NCBI GenBank assembly: GCA_013368445.1 | Contig: JAACJO010000003.1 | Coordinates: 1,178,001-1,242,000, forward strand | Length of the DNA stretch: 64,000 bases | Direction of reading: 5' to 3' | From: Leucocoprinus leucothites | Lineage: Eukaryota > Basidiomycota > Agaricomycetes > Agaricales > Agaricaceae | Part shown: positions 60,821-64,000 of the stretch, one piece after another | How the letters are laid out: the number at the start of each line of letters is the position of its first letter | How positions within the stretch are numbered: position 1 is the stretch's first letter | Made by a program: the position numbers and the translations under genes | Notes under the pieces: model-generated | Database searches by the model: none | What the model was told of the DNA's origin: nothing | What the model saw: the letters and a program-made list of their open reading frames with translations, nothing else

Positions 60821-63800
60821 CTAGTAAAACACCATAAAGCTCTGGTCATTACTCGCACTCAACGCTCCCAGCTCGAAATTTATTGTGTCCACAACTCCAA
60901 TCTTCGACGACGCAGGGGGGAGGACCACAGGCGGACCAGAGGCGGGTAACACGGCAAGCGACGACGGATACAATCCCGTTCCACTAGCCATATTGCTATT
61001 GCTGCTCCCGGGAGTGTGATGGTTAATTCCTCCAGGAGGTGTCGCGGTCGCTCTGAAAGCAGGTGAACTCGCCGAGTCATGATTGGAATACGCCGGCGTA
61101 GGGGTATGAGCACTGCTCATAGTGGGACTGTACATCCCCTGTCCACCTGCAGCACCAGCACCATTTGTGTATCCAGGATATGCCCCAGCGCCATTCTTCT
61201 GATACATCCCACTCGAATACGCACTGGTCGCAGATGCCGCCGCAGACGGTACCCTCCCATGCGGATACGCAGAATACCCAACAGCAACGCCATGCCCACC
61301 CCCATACAATCCCACAGGAGTTGCATCGGGAAGCACGGGCGATGAAGCATTCACGACAGGAGGCGGGCTCCACTGATGCGAAGGCGGGCACGTATCAATC
61401 ACCGCCAACTGCTGTTGTACATTTGCATTCTTTCTCGCGCCGTTAGTTGCTGCTGTCGCACCAGGAGCCGGCGAAGTCGAACTTGACGTGGTACTGCCCC
61501 GGTTGGCACAATTACACGGCTTACGGAGAGGGAACATTGACTTCGCAATTTGGTGCACCTCTGCGATGCACTGCGCCAGACTTTGATGTGTCTGGAGGAA
61601 GGGATCACCGACAGGCTCGGGTGGTGATCGACGATCGAAATCTTCAGTTTCGGTTGACCCGTCTTCTGTGATATGTCGGAGGACGATCGTCGGAAGTTCT
61701 TGTCCATTGGACCAGCGGTTGTAGATATCACTGGCTTTGTCGATCATCGTCTCCAGGATTGGCTGTAGGGCGGGGAAGGTAAGCATCCGCCAATATTAGC
61801 GAATTGAAGCGACACTAACCAAAACTTGTGAAGCCCTCGGACAGATATCCCTCGCTGACCTGAACAACAACCTTGCTCTCTCCAACTCCTGCAGCGTCGC
61901 AGGTGACAAGCATGTAAACGGCGCTCTCGACACCAACAAACACAGCGCAATCTGCATCCACACGTTAGCACGACAAGGTTATTGTGAAGTTAGCAATCCC
62001 AAGTACTCACGGCAGCCGAAAACGCATTCGACCAATACCACAGTATTCTGGCCGTCATCTCTGGCTCAAGCTGGAACAATTCCTGGACAGTTGCGATCAT
62101 CCTGGAAGCGCTCAAGAACACCGCCACGACCGACGGAGCATACTTATGTCGCCGATTAAATGCCTCTTCTGGTCCACTCAGCGCGCGAATAAAGTACGAT
62201 CGGTGGAGCTGCAGCAGAACTAGAACAAGATGTCATCACGGCAGTGATGGCGGTTGTCAACAAAAGGCTCAGTGACGGAATAAAGCGTAAAGGACGGAAA
62301 TCGAATGAAAATAGCCTTGTCTCCGAGAACTCAGGAGAGTCCTAGTTGGAGGGAGGCACAACGAGAATGCGAACAGACAAGAAAAGTTCAAAGGTCAAAT
62401 AAACTCACCAGCCTCAAGCGCTGTCCCGAGAGACGCCCGTTGCATGACCATCGATCTTGACGTTAATTTATCTTTGTTCCTCAGTGAGGCCGGAATGGAA
62501 AAATCCCGAATACTCCGGTCGAGGTCGAGAACGGCTCGGTACTGTAGCCCAGGCTTACAAATGGCGTCGAGGACCGGAACCAGACATTGCTTGTAACATG
62601 AATGCTTCCATTCTTGCCCTATTGTGGGAAAGGGAGGTGTGGCGTTAGGAGTGGAGGGGAAGTATGAGCGGTCGTTCGGGCGGACACTTACAATGATGTG
62701 ATGTTTCGCCTTGCTCGGAGTCAGGGTCAGGTGTATACGAGGGTCTCGGACAGTCCATATGGTGGATCGACAATGACGGAGGTCGACCGAGGGATAGAGA
62801 CTGGTTTGCCGACAGTCAGTTGACTAAAGTCGACGGGAATAGCTGCATTCACGAGACTCACCAACCGGGCATCGAGGTAGAGCAGCTCCCAGAATAGAGC
62901 TCTCCTCTTCTCCACCTCTTCGGGAATTACTTTTGACTTTCCACCACTGCGGTCTGCCAAAGTCACAAACAAAAAGAAATCGAGAGAAGGCCATCAGCAC
63001 CCAGGCTACCTCTTCTGATCGACAACAAAAATATAACTCACGCAAGCCAATCTAGTAAAGTGGAGTAAGCATTCTGACAGGGCGGCAGACAGTGATCGAA
63101 ATCACTCACACTTTGTGCCAGCTTCGCCACCAAACCCATAATTCCCCACGCTTCTCCCACCGCCTTTTTCCCATCACTCCATACGGCAAGGAACCACACC
63201 TCATAGAATAACGCGAGAACAGTCTCCACATTGGTGTCTTCCATAATAGGAACTTCGCACAAGGAAGCTCGACCAAGGGCATGGTACCGAGAGGCCCGGG
63301 CCTCGGCTTCGCGGTGCGCTGTGTGTATGGGATGCGTGGCGGAGGACTGTGATGGAGGACTGCTGCGTGAAGAGTCTGTTGATGAAACATCAACAATACA
63401 CGCGACGGAGAGAATCATGAGTAAGAGTGCTAGCCGGCGAGGGTCAATGTCTTTGATTGGTTTCGGTGATTCGTCCGAAGAAGACGAGTAGATATGATGC
63501 AGCAGAAGCGGGAAGAATGTGGCAGAAGGGTGGGGATTGTATTGCCACAGGGCGTTACGTCGTGCCTGGTCCCACAGGCGTTCAGCCTCTTCTCGAGGGG
63601 GAAGTTGGGAGCGGATGTGCTCTCGCATAGCAAGGTTGCGCTCGGGGCTGTTTTGAAGATGGGTGGGTAGAGGGAAGGAATAATTGAGACGGTGGATATC
63701 TGTCTGTATCGACGTCAAATCGAACGTTATCGAGTTTTCCTGGATTGGATCAACATTTTTAGCGAGGGTCGCAGAAAAGTAGACATGGTATGACGCACTG

Positions 63801-64000
63801 TTTTTACGATACATGAAGCACTGTCGACTCGCATGGCCGTGTCGTCCAAGGTGGCACTGCCTCCTCGGCTCTTTTGACCATCGTCCGCAGTTGCACCGTT
63901 GGATTTTGGTGCGCGATCTTTTTCCTGTGCATTGACTGGCACGCCATTACTTGAGTACAGACCCATGGTACTCTTGATTGCCATAAGCTCAGGCTGTAAC
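60821..64000 (-). CDS. Fungal-specific transcription factor, second paralog, cut by window edge
   Basis: C-terminal part of a regulator whose N-terminus, presumably with the Zn2Cys6 cluster, lies beyond 64000. At the edge the frame reads LQPELMAIKSTMGLYS, matching the position of PELLRVKTSQELYG in the neighbour. The middle homology region follows: LAMREHIRSQLPPREEAERL, ARRNALWQYNPHP, DPRRLALLLMILSVACIVDV, YHALGRASLCEVPIMEDTNV, AVGEAWGIMGLVAKLAQS and VEKRRALFWELLYLDARL. The tail is rich in glycine, proline and tyrosine, with Ser-Pro pairs, and ends FELGALSASNDQSFMVFY, aligning with the end of the first paralog (FDHGALMSELEETSYMAWF). About nine introns are in view. The two genes and MED21 all point the same way. 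Confidence 0.85.

Overview
This window reads as nuclear DNA of a filamentous basidiomycete, most likely a mushroom-forming Agaricomycete. Nearly every gene is split by many short GT-AG introns of about 45-65 bases. The protein families fit that group: a Zn2Cys6 regulator with a C-V-K-R-G-C type cluster, a GH43 exo-galactanase-like enzyme with a CBM35-like tail, small beta-trefoil-like proteins, and a secreted RlpA-like double-psi barrel protein. No organelle, prokaryotic, tRNA, rRNA or CRISPR feature was recognised.

Layout, left to right. 1.1-6.8 kb: a Cdc7/SepH-type septation kinase (+). 7.4-8.3 kb: mitochondrial ribosomal protein uL5m (-). 8.8-10.7 kb: two small paralogous beta-trefoil-like proteins (+), each behind a TATA box. 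10.8-12.8 kb: secreted GH43 with CBM35 (-). 13.6-15.6 kb: TM7S3/TM198-like (DUF4203) membrane protein (-). 17.0-18.5 kb: aldo-keto reductase (+). 18.5-27.1 kb: a head-to-tail duplication of about 4.2 kb carrying a patatin-like phospholipase gene and the 5' half of a Sec14-like CRAL-TRIO gene. The first unit is visibly decayed; the second leads into the complete Sec14-like gene ending at 27.7 kb.

27.9-35.5 kb: Scc2/NIPBL cohesin loader (-), divergent from a DEAH-box helicase of the DHX33/Dhr2 type (35.6-38.4 kb, +). RPAP3 (-) and EMC8/9 (+) form another divergent pair at 38.5-41.4 kb. An RlpA-like secreted protein (-) lies at 42.0-42.7 kb and a Bzz1 F-BAR/C1/SH3 protein (+) at 44.9-48.0 kb. 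About 3 kb without a recognisable gene follows, then Caf1/Pop2 deadenylase (51.1-52.4 kb, -). The right end holds two paralogous fungal transcription factors (53.9-57.8 kb; 60.8 kb to beyond the edge, both -) with MED21 (58.5-59.3 kb, -) between them.

Most genes are single-copy housekeeping genes (septation, mitochondrial translation, cohesin loading, ribosome biogenesis, R2TP chaperone, ER membrane insertion, endocytic actin, mRNA decay, Mediator). The accessory signal is the duplicated patatin/Sec14 block, the two trefoil proteins and the secreted GH43 and RlpA proteins. A striking technical pattern is that many otherwise well-conserved genes contain one apparent single-base loss, always in the same direction and often beside a short homopolymer. 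This suggests residual deletion errors in the assembly, so frameshift-only 'pseudogenes' here should be treated with caution. Exon joins quoted below were worked out by eye from family conservation and splice signals.
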